Below, piece after piece: positions 40,001 to 53,566 of a DNA stretch of 64,000 bases (the stretch's first letter is position 1; every line of letters starts with the position of its first letter). The notes beneath the pieces are model-generated. The model did no database searches and had not been told where the DNA came from. It worked only from the letters and a program-made list of their open reading frames with translations. This stretch comes from Glandiceps talaboti. Its lineage: Eukaryota; Hemichordata; Enteropneusta; Spengelidae. Location of the stretch: the NCBI RefSeq assembly GCF_964340395.1, contig NC_135556.1, positions 21,372,723-21,436,722 on the forward strand, given 5' to 3'. A program made the translations under genes and the position numbers.

Positions 40001-40397
40001 GATGTTTTTTTTTTTAAATATAAAATAGTACCGTGAATTCAAGCTACTTAACAATGTCTACAGTTGACACCTTGTCCAGTAAGGGTTATCCAAGAACTGC
40101 GATATCCAGCTGGTTCCTCAAGTTGTGTGTATCTTGTAATATATCACTTAGATATGTAATATATATTTGCATACATGACTTATCTTATCTAACTGTATAG
40201 TCATTGTAGGTAAATATAGCTATTGTATTGTTTGTGTTCTACCTTTGTCCTAGGTCAAACACAACGGACACGACGTAGGAATTCAGAAAAAAATAACGTT
40301 AATTATATTCAATTTATGCAATTACTAATTGACACTTTCTTTATTTAGCCTCATGTACAATTTGGAATTTAGCGTTTTTTGCCAAGTGATGTATCAA

Positions 40398-40470
40398 GTT
40401 TCCGTAGTGTAGCGGTTATCACGTTCGCTTTACACGCGAAAGGTCCCCGGTTCGAGCCCGGGCGGAAACA
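40398..40470 (+). tRNA. tRNA-Val (anticodon TAC)
   Basis: A 73-nt cloverleaf nearly identical to the gene at 39751, with anticodon loop TTTACAC and one D-arm change (AGCGG). A TTTT terminator follows at 40475. Confidence 0.97.
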
Positions 40471-41146
40471 GTACTTTTATCGGAAATATTCGGATCTACA
40501 TTTGTCGGCCTTGTTTTACGTCATAATGACGTCAACAGCGCTACATACACCACTTTGGTGTATATACATTACTTTTTAAAGAATTAAACAAAAAGTGGTA
40601 ATATTTGTCGAAGTTTATCTATGAATGATGACGTGTCTGCATTACTTGTCAAAATATATGTAATAAATGAATACTAATTTATCGTTTTACTATGTATGAT
40701 GTGAACTTCTACGAACGAATTAGGTAAGATTATATATTGTCAGATACACACAGATAACATGGCTTCTATCAGAATTGATAAAATTCTAGACACAAGTAAC
40801 TGACATCTCATGAACATGAGTTTGTTAAACCACAGGGAGACTCAGATTAAGTTAGTTATGCTTGCGAAAAACAAAACAAACTAAAAGTATAACATATAAA
40901 TACTGACAAACATGAACAACAGAGTTATTGCACAGTGATATCAACATTGTTTCGATCGATGCAACAAATTGCAATATAATATGGGAAATGGTCAATACGA
41001 AGGGATATCACCACAGCGACCATTTCACATAATATAATTGTAATGCATATGACAACCATTCCATATCAGGTGATTACGCACGACGACAGTATTATATTAC
41101 TTTGTCGTACCTGTCTGTCAATTTTGCCAGTTTTGATATGTTCATT

Positions 41147-41180
41147 TGTTGTTTGTTTGTTTGTTTGTTTGTTTGTTTGT
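41147..41180. repeat. (GTTT)n microsatellite
   Basis: About eight GTTT units. Confidence 0.9.
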
Positions 41181-41446
41181 TGAATGTTTTTGTTTACTCG
41201 TAAAAATAACTAGCTAAGTCTGACTCCATCCCTCAGAGAAATGACATTGATACATTCTGACATTATCCATAGCTTATTACTCATTTACTCGTGTACGTAC
41301 TTCATGAATGTATTCATATATCTATAAGTACATTCATAAGTAATATACTTAGCTTGAGAATCGTCATAGCTACGTCACGCCACCTACTATTTGACAAGAA
41401 AAAGAAAACACACAGCTAATAGATGAAAATTGAAGTTTGGGAAATA

Positions 41447-41534
41447 GCCCCTGTGGCCTAATGGATAAGGCATCGGTCTCCTATTGAAGATAAGTGATAA
41501 CCGGGGATTGCGGGTTCGAGTCCCGCCAGGGGTT
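41447..41534 (+). tRNA. tRNA-Arg (anticodon CCT) with a 15-nt intron
   Basis: Acceptor GCCCCTG pairs with CAGGGGT (G1-U72 as in other animal Arg-CCT genes). The anticodon stem TCGGT/ACCGG carries loop CTCCTA-A, interrupted one base 3' of the anticodon (41480-41482) by a 15-nt intron at 41484-41498. The T-arm GCGGG-TTCGAGT-CCCGC is intact. Mature length is 73 nt and a TTTT terminator follows. The intron lies at the canonical 37/38 position. Confidence 0.92.
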
Positions 41535-42037
41535 TAATTTTATTTTCATTTTCAAGAATGATTATCTACAACAATGGTGTCAGTAAATGGCATCAAATAA
41601 ATTTCATAAATTTATGAAAATAGCTCATTAAAATCAAACACTATTAATCGCCTATAGAGGGCGGTATATCATCAATTTATGTGCCAAATTATATGACATT
41701 GATAGCTTACATTCTTCGAATATTGCCTGATTATTGCAAATTAAAATTAAAAGATATATAATCAAGCTTCGTAGGACACACATATTTTGTTATCAACACT
41801 GTACTAAATGCATTATGAAAGTGATACTTAATTACAAAAGATAATTATTTCAATGAACCAATGGAATTAAAAGTTAGACATTAACAGGACATGTATTATT
41901 TCAAAATTGTCATCATCGATCGATGTACGTACCAAATTTGAAATACGAAATTTGGAGTTTCCATTCATGAGATATTGTCTTGTAACTATTATGCAAATGA
42001 TAAATTAATATTCCTTTGTTTTCGAGAACCTAATGTA

Positions 42038-42050
42038 GATGGATAGATAG

Positions 42051-42081
<31 letters not shown>

Positions 42082-42148
42082 GACAGATAGAAGATAGATA
42101 GATAGATAAATAAATAAATAAATAAATAAGTAAGTAAATAAATAAATA
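42038..42148. repeat. (GATA)/(AAATA) compound microsatellite
   Basis: GATA units grade into AAATA/AAGTA units. Confidence 0.95.
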
Positions 42149-42360
42149 ACATCACTTTTATATACTTGATGTACTAGTCCAAGTGCATCGGCACGTCAAC
42201 ATATTAAATTATTAATACATTATTTATTTGATTAAAAACGAAGGAATTAATACTCCTGGACTGTTATGACACATCGGATTCAGGCTGCATGTGTTGGTTT
42301 TGGATGCAACAGTTTTTTTGTGTGAAATATGACCGCTGTGATCACTACACATCACATGTA

Positions 42361-42433
42361 GTTTTCGTAGTGTAGTGGTTATCACGTTCGCCTCACACGC
42401 GAAAGGTCCCCGGTTCGAGCCCGGGCGAAAACA
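42361..42433 (+). tRNA. tRNA-Val (anticodon CAC)
   Basis: A 73-nt cloverleaf matching the Val-AAC gene except for the anticodon (loop CTCACAC) and a paired acceptor change: GTTTTCG with CGAAAAC. The compensatory change supports function. A TTTT terminator follows. Confidence 0.97.
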
Positions 42434-42524
42434 TTATTTTGTCAAGTCAGGCATATCTCAGTATCTGAGCGGTTGAAATCTTGAAGTTTTGATAAACTTT
42501 TTTCTTGTTGTTAGAATCTTTGCT

Positions 42525-42668
42525 TCTGAAATAGGAACAGATGTAGCCATCCGAATGAATCTCTTCGATAATGTCAGATTTTTTTCTTCAAAAGTGACCA
42601 CTTCAGGATATAAAGGTAGTTTCAGAAACTTTCATGAGATCATATCACATATATTTTGGTAGCCTGGA
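42525..42668 (+). repeat. Duplicated tRNA-Val 3' flank, copy 2
   Basis: Matches 39839-40000. In this copy roughly 90 extra bases lie between the tRNA gene and the shared flank. Confidence 0.88.
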
Positions 42669-42842
42669 ATGCGGGTGGGGGATTTTATAAAATTGTCTAC
42701 TTTTTAGATAAATTAAACTATTGGCATAAACTAGTCTTCGATTCTATGTTTTTCTGAAGAGTTGGTCTTTATATGAAAAAAAAATCAAGCGAAAGTAGTT
42801 TGAACTTATTTTCTTTATTCATATTGCCGTTTTGCTCGTTGT

Positions 42843-42858
42843 ATATATATATATCACG

Positions 42859-42914
<56 letters not shown>
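42843..42914. repeat. (AT)n microsatellite
   Basis: TA dinucleotides with one CACG interruption. Confidence 0.95.
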
Positions 42915-42916
<2 letters not shown>

Positions 42917-43193
42917 AAATCATCATTGATCATTAATTATTAGTTATTAATTAATTATCGACATCATTAAAATAGTCACTTTCGTAATAGTACAATTCCT
43001 ACTTGACCCATTATTGCTATGATATATGTTATATTAGGCATCTTTCTTGTTATCTCTCTATAATGAGTGAATTCGAGGTATAAATCAAATTTCCTATTAC
43101 AAAGGAGCTTGATAAGTCTATCAATGTTTCTTTCGTTTTCACTCAACCCTTAATGACGATGGCATTAAATGACCTTGTCAAGAAAAAGAATAG

Positions 43194-43265
43194 GGGCCTG
43201 TCCGGGATTTGAACCCGGGACCTCCTGTACCCGAAACAGGAATCGTACCACTAGACCAACAGGCC
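43194..43265 (-). tRNA. tRNA-Pro (anticodon CGG)
   Basis: Minus-strand 72-nt cloverleaf: acceptor GGCCTGT pairs with ACAGGCC, anticodon stem CCTGT/ACAGG with loop TTCGGGT, T-arm CCGGG-TTCAAAT-CCCGG, discriminator C. A TTTTT terminator follows on minus at about 43185. Confidence 0.97.
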
Positions 43266-43269
43266 CGTT

Positions 43270-45540
43270 GGTTAAACATTGATATGTCATAGTGTCACTT
43301 TCTTACAAGTATGACTTTCAGCATAAACATTTTTTGATATAAAGTGAATTATAGCATTGATCATCATAGCGCCGCGTGAATGTTAAATGTGGGAATTATT
43401 GCAGATTATGTTAATACTCAAAATAAAGATTTTCTGCAGTAGAATTCGGGAAAAAAGAGATTTTGTTGCCTTCCCGGTATAAATGTACATTTCTATTTTG
43501 GTTTAATTGTAATTACTTATAATCTTAATTTATATATGGATATAGAGTTTACAGTTCGTTTTCAACATTTGAGTGTTTGTGTGAGTGTTGAGTTCTCGTT
43601 TGTCGCCGAGCCCCATCTCATGTGACTCCCTGGGCCTCCCCAAAACTTTATGCTTGAATTGAGAATTTTGAAACCTCTGTAATTGTAAGTCAGAGGACTC
43701 AGTGAGCATGATTCGTAGACTGTTGTTGCACAGTCAACAACTCGATGATACTGCTGGTTAGAATGCATACGTTACCTCCGTCGAGCAGTTCTCGAGTCGT
43801 AATCATTATCCCGGAGACTCCGACTGTCCATCGTAGAATGGCGCCCTCAAGGGTAGATACCTGATAACGGAAAAAGATCGCCACCAATTCATCCTTGTCT
43901 CATAGGCATTCATTACACAATCTTTTTCTACATAGTAATAATAATAATAATATTAATAATAATAATAATACCACCACCCATATTTCAGATATCTTGCCAA
44001 CCAAACAACCAACCAATCAACACGGGTGAAATATAACGTTGGTAAAAAATCATGTCCACAGCTAGCACGGGGGTGGGTGGGGTTGGGGGTGGTGAGGGTA
44101 CTGAACAGGAGAGTGGGTACAGATTTACCATGGAGGATTCAAAATACATACCACTACAAAGGTTCCAAAACTAGCGGTCAAATATCTATATTTCAGCCAG
44201 AAACTAGATGTAAATGTTTACACATCCACGCTTCGAAGTAACGTACCGTGTAGTAGACCTCGAGGTCGTTGGAGGCTAACAACATAACAGCGCCACCAAC
44301 GATAGTAACGAGGTTGTGTCTCTGGAACGGATAAGCTTGCTGTCGCCCGAAAGTCGTATATATGCATACATAGTCAAACCTACATAATGCTTAAATATAA
44401 AACCAAGCGGCAGAATGCATGTACTAAAAAGGAAGGGTCAAATCCGAGGTACACACTAGTATGTACCATCCATTATTGGCACCACCTCAATACACTTGAG
44501 TCAGCAGAGACCGCATAATACCCTCCACTGTTTAATGTACTATGCGCTAGTCTACACTCTCCCACCGTTGGTGTAGGGTCTATGTGTACACACATAACAA
44601 TTATTAAATCTCTGTATTCTAAATACAACTATGACTGCTCTAGCTATTACGGTGTCAAGCTGTTCTGTTCAGCATGTCGTGTTGTCTTTACCCCCCCCCC
44701 CCCATTGCACGTTGCTCCCTACCTAGGAGACTGTGCTGGAATTATACGAGTTTTGCAATTGTGATGACTCTGAGTCATATGGTATGATTCATATTTATTG
44801 TAATTAATTATGATTGACACAATTTGTAGAGGTCAGCAACTACATATGTCCACATTGGCCTGTAAACTCAAGCTGTTTCATCTCTTATATACTCTAGACT
44901 ACTATGGAAACACGCTACAGCTCAGCGTTCTATACAAAACAAGCTTTAGACTATGGTATTATATGGTGTCAGCTGTTATTGCGAAACATCGAATCAAATA
45001 ATTCCTTTGCATGAATCATAGACCCTCCACAGTGGCGGGTATATGCATGAATCATCATGTAGGTAATATAGGTTATTCGTCTCGACAACATCACATATAG
45101 AAAACTGAACATTTTATGATGCAAGATATCGTCTGTAGCATCCGGGGGAGCACTATTGTACAGTAGAAAGACGTGGGTTTCATACTGTACCAGTTAACTG
45201 CACATTTTTTCCAGTTCATATGAGTAATATTATCACTAGCTTCAACATGTATGTTTAAAATGACAATAAATTGAAATTCAAAGGTGGATTCAATGTCGTT
45301 AACACATGTCATGAAGAGAATTGCAGGAGAATCGATGCTTAAATAGGAGTGTGGACCCCGTATTCTACTCAACTTTAATCTAGGGACGGATTTTACTCCT
45401 ATAAATAACAGAATTGACTGTACCTGGTGACAGATTATTGATTTACTGTTTGGTTAAAGTCGTGTGACTTTCAGTCAACGTGTACACGTACATACACCTT
45501 GTGCAGACTAGCAGATAGGCGTTCATCTAGCTCTGAACCT
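43270..45540. other. Intergenic region, no supported gene
   Basis: AT-rich sequence with an (AAT)n tract at 43938-43972 and a poly-C run near 44692-44704. Open frames are short and unconvincing. Confidence 0.5.
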
Positions 45541-45546
45541 GCAATA

Positions 45547-48500
45547 ATGTAAGTCTGTTATCATCATGTTAAATTTCCTCGAATCTTTTCGTCTCTATAT
45601 GATGTTTCTGCTTGTTCTTGTTTTATTCGCATTGCAAATATTAGTCGATATTAACAACGACCGTGCGTACCCTCTTACCTTGTGACGCGGCAAACAGATG
45701 GATGAAATCCAATTTAGTTATTCGACATTTAGACAAATGTAAATATTGAGGGTTGTATTTGGTCCGTTTGAAGGTTATTTTGCATTCGTTTATCAAAAGG
45801 TTTTATATTTAATGTGACCTCTGACATTGTCTCGTTAATTTGTACAGTTACTAATATACATTTTAATGCTGGAATGTACCTGATTTGCGTTATATGTAGT
45901 TCGACAAAAAAACACGACAATAGCTTTTCTATCATTCAAAACTGTCATATATTTGAATGAGTTGAATACGCTTATAAGTATGGTTCAAACAAATTCAAAT
46001 ATTGGCTTCAAGCTGCCCTTTATCAATTCTTTTGAAAGATTTGAATATTTGACCATTGCCATCACTGTGGCAGAAATGTCTCAATAAAAAAAATCAAAGA
46101 CAAGTAGGAGACATTGTAAATAGTAGAGAGTTAAAGGTCAAAGCAAGCAATATACAGCTATACAGTGCATCGAACCCAGTGAGTGTTGTGTGAATACATA
46201 AACAAATTCTCTTGATAGAGGAAGGGGGTGGCTAGCTCACATTGGATATGAACATGGCTGTATACACTGTATCTATGTTCTAAAAGTCATTTTTGATAAT
46301 CAAGGGATTATAGCACATATTCATTGTGTTATTTTTAGTTGAGTGGAGTTTTGCAAAGATAAACATGTATAAATCTGTCTAATTTAATTTTTTACTCTAA
46401 TAGGGCACTACCATATGAAATTGTTACTACCAATAAGTACAAAGATGATGCCTTTGACGGGATCGTTCTTGTCATTGATAAATTAAGCAACCTTGGAGAA
46501 AGTTTGGAGGCTTTGAAGAAACCGCTAGAAGAGCTGAAGAAGGTAATGTATGTTTTATTTCTTAAAGAGATGACTTTTGGTATATTCCGTTCTCATTGCT
46601 TTAATCATGAAACTAAGGAGATTGCATAGGAACAGATGCGATAATTTATGCATGGTGTGAGAATTTTCAGCCACTTGTCACAACTACATGTATGTTACAA
46701 TCTAACACGAGAGGGCGGTACATAAATAAACTCAAAAGTTTGTCCTTCAAGTTGAGGAAAACGGGTAAAAACGTACCCATGGCTATGAATCCTTCAGTAA
46801 TTTGTGCACAATCGATTGCTTAAAGGGAAATCGCGCACATTGGTAAACCGCAACATTCAGTCATTTTACTGTTTCATTTGCATCATGAATTTTTAGAGTG
46901 ATGATACCGTAGAAAAAGAAGTGGTGTTCACCATCCTGACAGATAAACCATTTTCAAATCAAAGATTGGTGTTTTCTCCAACTGGACCACTAAATAGAGA
47001 TCATGATGACGTCAGAAGATTTTATGACGCTGCTAACGTCGGCATGGAAAGGTAAACATTGTGTGCTGTATCACCATAGTAACAATATTTTGATTTATTT
47101 AGCGAGATCGCTTTGTAAAATACGAGAGTTTATAAAGTATAGGTGTCTGATGAAGATAGACAGATTTTGAAGTAATGAATGTATCACACTCAAGAATCAG
47201 CTCATTAATATCCTAGATTGAAATCGACAAATAACGTATTCTATCGATGGTTTATATCGTGTACATTAGTATCAAAGTACAAATGGTTCCAGAATTAAAA
47301 AAAAAAGAGTCACCTGTAGTGTGTCAATTATAATCCTAGTATTGGCGGTGACACACTGAATGTGGTTGAACTTTGAACTATGACAAGTCAGTGGCTGATT
47401 TAGTGAATACAGTTACTGATAGTGAATGGATACACCAATGAAGAAGCAAATGGGGGGGGGGGGGTTGATGAAACTGATAACAATATTCTTTAACAGTACA
47501 TACAATATATTTTAACAAAATGTTGATTAATGTTTACTTATAGGATCCTAAAAGCTGGTTCTAAGTCTCCAGTGATAGTGTGTACATCAAACCCAGCTTT
47601 TAAAAACGCTATGTTGGTAACAGTGCTGGGTGCTTTACACGCTGTGTATGTGGTAAGTCCAACAAGTAGAAGGTATATAACATCTTTAACATTTCTCATA
47701 ACGTTTTGAATGCCCTGTGATGATTCATTTCACTCATTTAAATGGAAGGAAAGTTGTTCTTTACTGTATATCAGAAATGATAATTTATTCTGTTTCATTT
47801 GTAATGGCGAATATTCACAATATTACAAACGTTATTTATCAGTTCTGACATGTTCATTTTTTTCACTAGCCCCTAGAAGTACGAGAAGCCAAACCAGACA
47901 AAAGCAAGAAGATTGACAAACTTGGTGTGTGGACTGAACACAAAGGGAAGAGAGAAAGAATCGTCAAGTTGTCAAGGGCCTTTGAGAATGGAAGGCAAGT
48001 CATTGTATTACGTCACAAAAAAGACAATATCATCATGATGGTAATAGTGGTTGCAATGGTTGCCTTGATACCCATTACGACAACTGGCGGGATGTGCGAG
48101 AATTCTTTAAATTGGCAATGGTGACGTAATCGATTTGCAATTAAATAGATGTGCAATTATTGACAGCTTTGGGACGATTTGAGATTATCATTATGGTCGT
48201 TTTTCAATGACATCAACGTTTAACCCACCGCGACATCTTTTATTTGTATGCTTGTTACAGATCTGTGTATCGTGATATTGGTGGATCTGATCCTGAACGT
48301 ATGGCTGCCCCAAAGGTGGAGGAGTACGTGACCGAACTATTCAAGGATCCAGCATCAGGAGTCACAGTGAGTAAGATCCAAAATATGACGATTTAGAGTT
48401 TGCCATCTATTCACCTGATCAAATTGGTAAAACTTGAAAAATGTTTGAAATAACTTATTAAAGTGGCACAAGCTGAGTTTATAAGCATTTTACTCGGGTG

Positions 48501-50430
48501 AAAAAAAGATTAAATAAAACCACATTCCAGTATAATGTTAATGTCGATGTATGTCTTCTATGACATTACAATTTGTGTTCTGGTATTGTTAGAACAGTCG
48601 AATGCATAGTAGGTATTTCCTGAACATTTTTGGTACGTACCATAAATTACGTCATCGGATTGTTTATGGGTTATATCTTAATACTTGATTTGAGTTCATT
48701 TACGTGCAAATGGTGGTTAAATATACTCCAGTAAGCACAATACTATGAATATCTTTTAAATATACAGCATAAAACTAAGCCAAGATTATGCATAATTTAA
48801 TGTCAGGTTACGACAACATACAACTAGCATGTTTATTCGGAGAGGTTAGTCTAAAGTGTCGTAACTTGAAAATGTCTACAAGTCCTGCGAATATAATTTA
48901 ATTGTTTTCATGGTTATCAAAGTAACTCCATTTGAAAGTAGAAGTATGTCACATGTCTATTACCAAGGTCAATGTCATCTCGGATGAAGCTGTACTTGAG
49001 AAAGAATACCCACTGCACGCTGCTGTTAACAGATGTGCAAAGCATGTTGACCGCCATAAGGGAAGAATCATAGAATTGGAGTACACTGGTGAAGGCGAAG
49101 TAGACACAACCCTTCTACTTGTTGGGAAGGTAATTACCATATGTCTATTTAGTATGTCACTATCATCTAAGTAAACCGCCATTTCTAATAAATATTAATA
49201 AGATACAGTGCACTTGTAATATCATCGTATGTGCCAGACAACGTCTGTATGTTCATAATATGGTAATTTGTGAGAACGTTATCGGAAAACATCACCGCCA
49301 CTGATATTGAGTACCTGAACTCTGACCTTGTTGGTTTGGTGCTTTCCCTGTTTTTGTTTTTTTCTATTTGGCATTTTAATAAATGTCTCCTCTTGTTTAA
49401 CTGTTCGTGATAATTATCATGCACAGAACTTTTAGAATGTAACCTTGTGTCATTATGCCGCATATAATGAATGTTGCACTATGTAGTTTCAGAGGAAATA
49501 CACTACACCTTGCTCATCACTAGTAACATACACATCTTCCCTCCCTTCCATCTCGCTCTCTCTCTCTCTCTGAGTGTATCTCAGTGTCTGTGTAATTTCT
49601 TAACAGGGTGTGACCTATGATACTGGTGGTGCTGACATAAAAATAAGCGGTGGTATGCGAGGTATGCACAGGTAGGATGCTTCCAGTCAATCACTCAAAA
49701 TACTCGTATGTACGTTCACTATGATCTTTCGTGAATATACTCATCATGCATATGAGTTTGAGGGCGCAATCACTTATTTATCGCATTGATATACATAACC
49801 TTGTATGTTATGTACTGGAATCTATTGTATTGCTGTAGGCTTTGATATTCCCATTCCTACGAAATGATTATTCGTTTGTTTTTCCTATACTTTTTACACC
49901 TGCATTGCTTCAGAGATAAGTGTGGCTCTGCTGCTGTCGCTGGCTTCTTCCAAATACTGTCGATGTTAAAACCAAAGAACATCAAAGTTAGTGGTGTGAT
50001 GACAATGGTGCGAAACAGTGTTGGTTCAGGTAGGTTGTTGACGAGAATTGAACTATTTCAGTATTTCCCATTTTAAAGATATCCTGCTTCGACTCAGAGA
50101 TCAGGGCAAATTTATGATATTATATTATCCGCCACGTGGTTATTACTTAAATACAGACATAGTGTATATGGCCATATGTTAGTACTTGCCAATGGAAACA
50201 TTAGAGATGACGTACACAGAAATATAAAAAGAAGCCACACAGAAAAAAAACCCAACGGACCTAGCTATGTAACTAGTCTCTAGATCTCATTTGCTAATAA
50301 AACAAAGCTTTCTGAACTTTTCACCGGCCCCTCTTCTTTCCATGGCTACTCAGTGATTGCAGTTACGTCGCACATCGAAAGCCATACTTTCAAACTTTCT
50401 CAATTTGCATAATCGGAAAATAGTAACAAC

Positions 50431-50485
<55 letters not shown>

Positions 50486-53400
50486 CCAACACCAATACCA
50501 ATACCAATACCAACACATCATTTCCATTTTAATCGATAAAACTGGAGATAATGTTTTCCAAAATTAATACCGTTAACGCCGGTTAAGCAAAAAACAGACA
50601 AATCAAATTATATAATAACATGCAACATTAACCTTTTTAGATTATGCACTGTAGGTAAATGCAAAATTTTACTTTTTAATCTCCCACATACACACTTCCT
50701 GTCACCCCTCCCCAACCCCGCTAATCACGATTTCCTCTCCATTTTGGTTCAGATGCCTACGTAGCAGACGAAATCATTACAGCACGGTCCGGTGCACGTG
50801 TCAGAGTTGGCAACACTGATGCTGAAGGACGAATGGCCATGGCTGATCCACTCAACAAAATGATAGAAAAAGTAAGCATTTTGGAAATTCAATTATATCA
50901 CGATTAAAACCTTAACACACGTTTTGAGGAACACCAGTCCTGCTTTATCAAGACAAATATATCATTTCAAGTCCTGGTCCTGAATATAAAACTTTCTTAA
51001 TGATCATTTTTTATGCAAAAGAACTTGATTGTATGACTGATTGATTGACTGACTGACTGACTGACTGACTGACTGGTCGATTGATTAATCGATTTATCGA
51101 TCGATCGATCGATCGATAATATTGTCACCCTGAAATACGTGTTGATTCTATCTGTTTGCAGTAATCTGTGGGCTCCACAAGCCGGTTTACGATTTCTATA
51201 AATAGTTCCTCAAAACATTAAGAAACCGTCCCCACAAAAGTTACCCATATTAATGTGAGTGCTGATGGCTCAATTTGCATAGACCAATTTCAAGGAACAC
51301 GGTGACATTTATAATAAAAGATAAGAATCATACAATTTGGAAACACTCTCGCATATTTTTATCATTTATCTTATGTATTGCCACGGATTGCAGTAGACAT
51401 TAAAGAACCTCCTTATCGCTTTATTGTCAATATATTTAAAATTTTAGGCCACGAATGGAGTGAACCCTCACATCTACAGTATTGCTACATTGACTGGACA
51501 TGCCGTAAGATCGGTAGGACCCAACTATACGGTATGTAATGATACAAGATTGCTACATTATCACATGTCAAAACACTTGTATGGTGCGAAAAATAAGATC
51601 AATGGATGTAACCAGTGCATTATGCACGATAACACACGGTCAGACCTTTTCAAGAGAACATGATATGTGACATATAAAAGGAGGAGGGGGGAGGAGGGGG
51701 GGGGGTATACGATAACATAATCGCCCAAGCTTATTCAGTGTCTAATACTTGGTTTGTTGTGGAGTACTATTAGATCAGTCAAATGACAGTAAAACGAGTT
51801 TCACTGTGTTGTTATAATATGTACCAGGGCTTGAAATCTTCATAGCCATAGTTTGGCAATATTGACAAATTAAACCTTGTGACTTATTAATTTTAGAAAC
51901 ACGTATTGACTATCTTTTTTATTTGAACCAAACTACGGTTAAATTGCATTTGTTTGAGGACAACATTTTATTGCGTTCCCTTTCAATTCAATTAACTTGT
52001 ACTTACAAAACACATCATGTTTTGACGGCAAGTGATACTTTACAAATAAACACTCGTTTTAATTTGAATTACAATTGGGTTAATATTCTTAGATTGTAAT
52101 GGATAATGGACCTGCACGGGATTCTAATCATGCAAGACGTTTACAAAGAGGTATGTCATCATTTCATTATCAACACTTGTCATCTTTTACACCCACAACA
52201 CACACAAACACAATTGTACAAACTCACACAGACCCCCCCCCCCCCCACACACATCGCGTGTTTTATATAGGGAACAGAAAATAAAACCTGAAGATCTCAA
52301 TGAAACTCTCCTTTACAAAAAGTTTCAAAATCTCTACCTAGCTAGCTTTCTCCCAGTTCACAAAGTATCGTCAAGGCAGCAAATAGTTCAACCGATGCAT
52401 GTTAATGAGATATTTAGATGTAGAACTATCAAGGCGTTTGATTATACAATAATTTATACAATGTTTTTGTCTCTCCTAGTTGGAGGAGAAATTGGAGACT
52501 CTCTCGAAGTTTCAACGATCAGAAGAGAGGTGAGTAAAATGGCTTAACGATCAAGTTCCCGCGTCTTGGTAAAGGAAGATCACCTCAGACATAACAGATA
52601 GCAAACGTTTCACTATTGATCAATACGTTCTGATATCAACAGATAGAATATCACATTTATAGGCACGTGTCTACACAGTTGATGCTTAGAACATGTATCC
52701 CATGATACATGTCCATGTACATTTGTATTATCATTAAAACAAAATATCGCATTCTCGATAAATCATTATATTGTTTACAGGATTACGAAGCTCATAAGGG
52801 TAAAACAGATTACGAGGATGTAGTCCAAATACCACTAGCAGCTACCCAGTCTTCACCTAGAGGTCATCAGAATGCTGCTGCCTTTCTCATTATGGCGTCT
52901 GGTCTCGATAAGGTATAATATGGAACATGTGCTGTTTATTACCAATTTCATCCGTCCTAAGACTTTGAATTTTGTAATCACCTTCCTATACATATAGCCT
53001 GTCATGATTTGTGTTTTCTTCTTATCTGTGAGCTATACTTCCATACCTACACAAAGGCTGTACACGACTGTGCACTGTCATTACAAATGTAAATACCAAC
53101 TTCGTACAGACATTGCACTACACTATTAGCAGGTGCACATACAAGTACAAATTACTGTAAACGTCACGGATGGTAGAAGTTATAATGCGATGCATAGAGG
53201 GGTCACCTCCCAAGGGGTCAGCTATGACGTAGTTTTCCTCAGTACAGCGAATGCTTCCTAAATATGAAGGAGTACACTTTGATTGTATGCCAGGTACTAG
53301 GGAAAAAACCTGAAAATCAAATCTCAACACTTTAGTGGAGATGTTCACCTAATCTGTTTGTTCTTTGTCTTCTCCAGCATGGTGTAGATTCAGAAAGCCC

Positions 53401-53566
53401 ATTGAGATATTCTCACCTTGATATTGCTGGATCTTCAGGACCCTATCCTGGCATTCCAACCGGTGCTCCTATTGTAGCCTTGGCAACCGACTATATATTG
53501 CCAAGAATGAGACAGAAGGGTGAGGGCAAAGATACTAAAGGAGAAGATAAAGACACCACAGACTAA
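45547..53566 (+). CDS. M17 leucyl aminopeptidase family protein, putative aminopeptidase W07G4.4 type (15 exons, complete)
   Basis: Exons: 45547-45548 (first two bases of ATG), 46404-46542, 46897-47051, 47544-47652, 47870-47994, 48261-48370, 48939-49129, 49607-49671, 49914-50029, 50753-50871, 51448-51531, 52093-52150, 52480-52529, 52781-52912, 53378-53566. The sum is 547 codons plus TAA. M17 enzymes are cytosolic two-metal aminopeptidases that trim N-terminal residues. Their ligands are present: LLLVGKGVTYDTGGADIK (Lys277, Asp282, Lys289), MHRDKCGSAAVAG (Asp ligand) and NTDAEGRMAMADP (Asp360, Glu362, Arg364). The C-terminal LDIAGSSG and IPTGAPI are also family-like. The N-terminal domain is diverged from classical LAP3 and resembles the invertebrate W07G4.4 class. 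The C-terminus has a charged tail (KGEGKDTKGEDKDTTD). Intron 5 begins GC rather than GT, and intron 1 splits the start codon. The substrate is unknown. Confidence 0.93.
50425..50516. repeat. (AAC)n microsatellite
   Basis: AAC triplets grading into ACCAAT units, in an aminopeptidase intron. Confidence 0.92.

Noticed and set aside
48949-49182. 77-codon minus frame
   Set aside because: It is antisense to aminopeptidase exon 7.
52099-52284. Extended frame beyond aminopeptidase exon 12
   Set aside because: It runs through the donor at 52150 into intronic sequence. The downstream exon joins in phase only by splicing.
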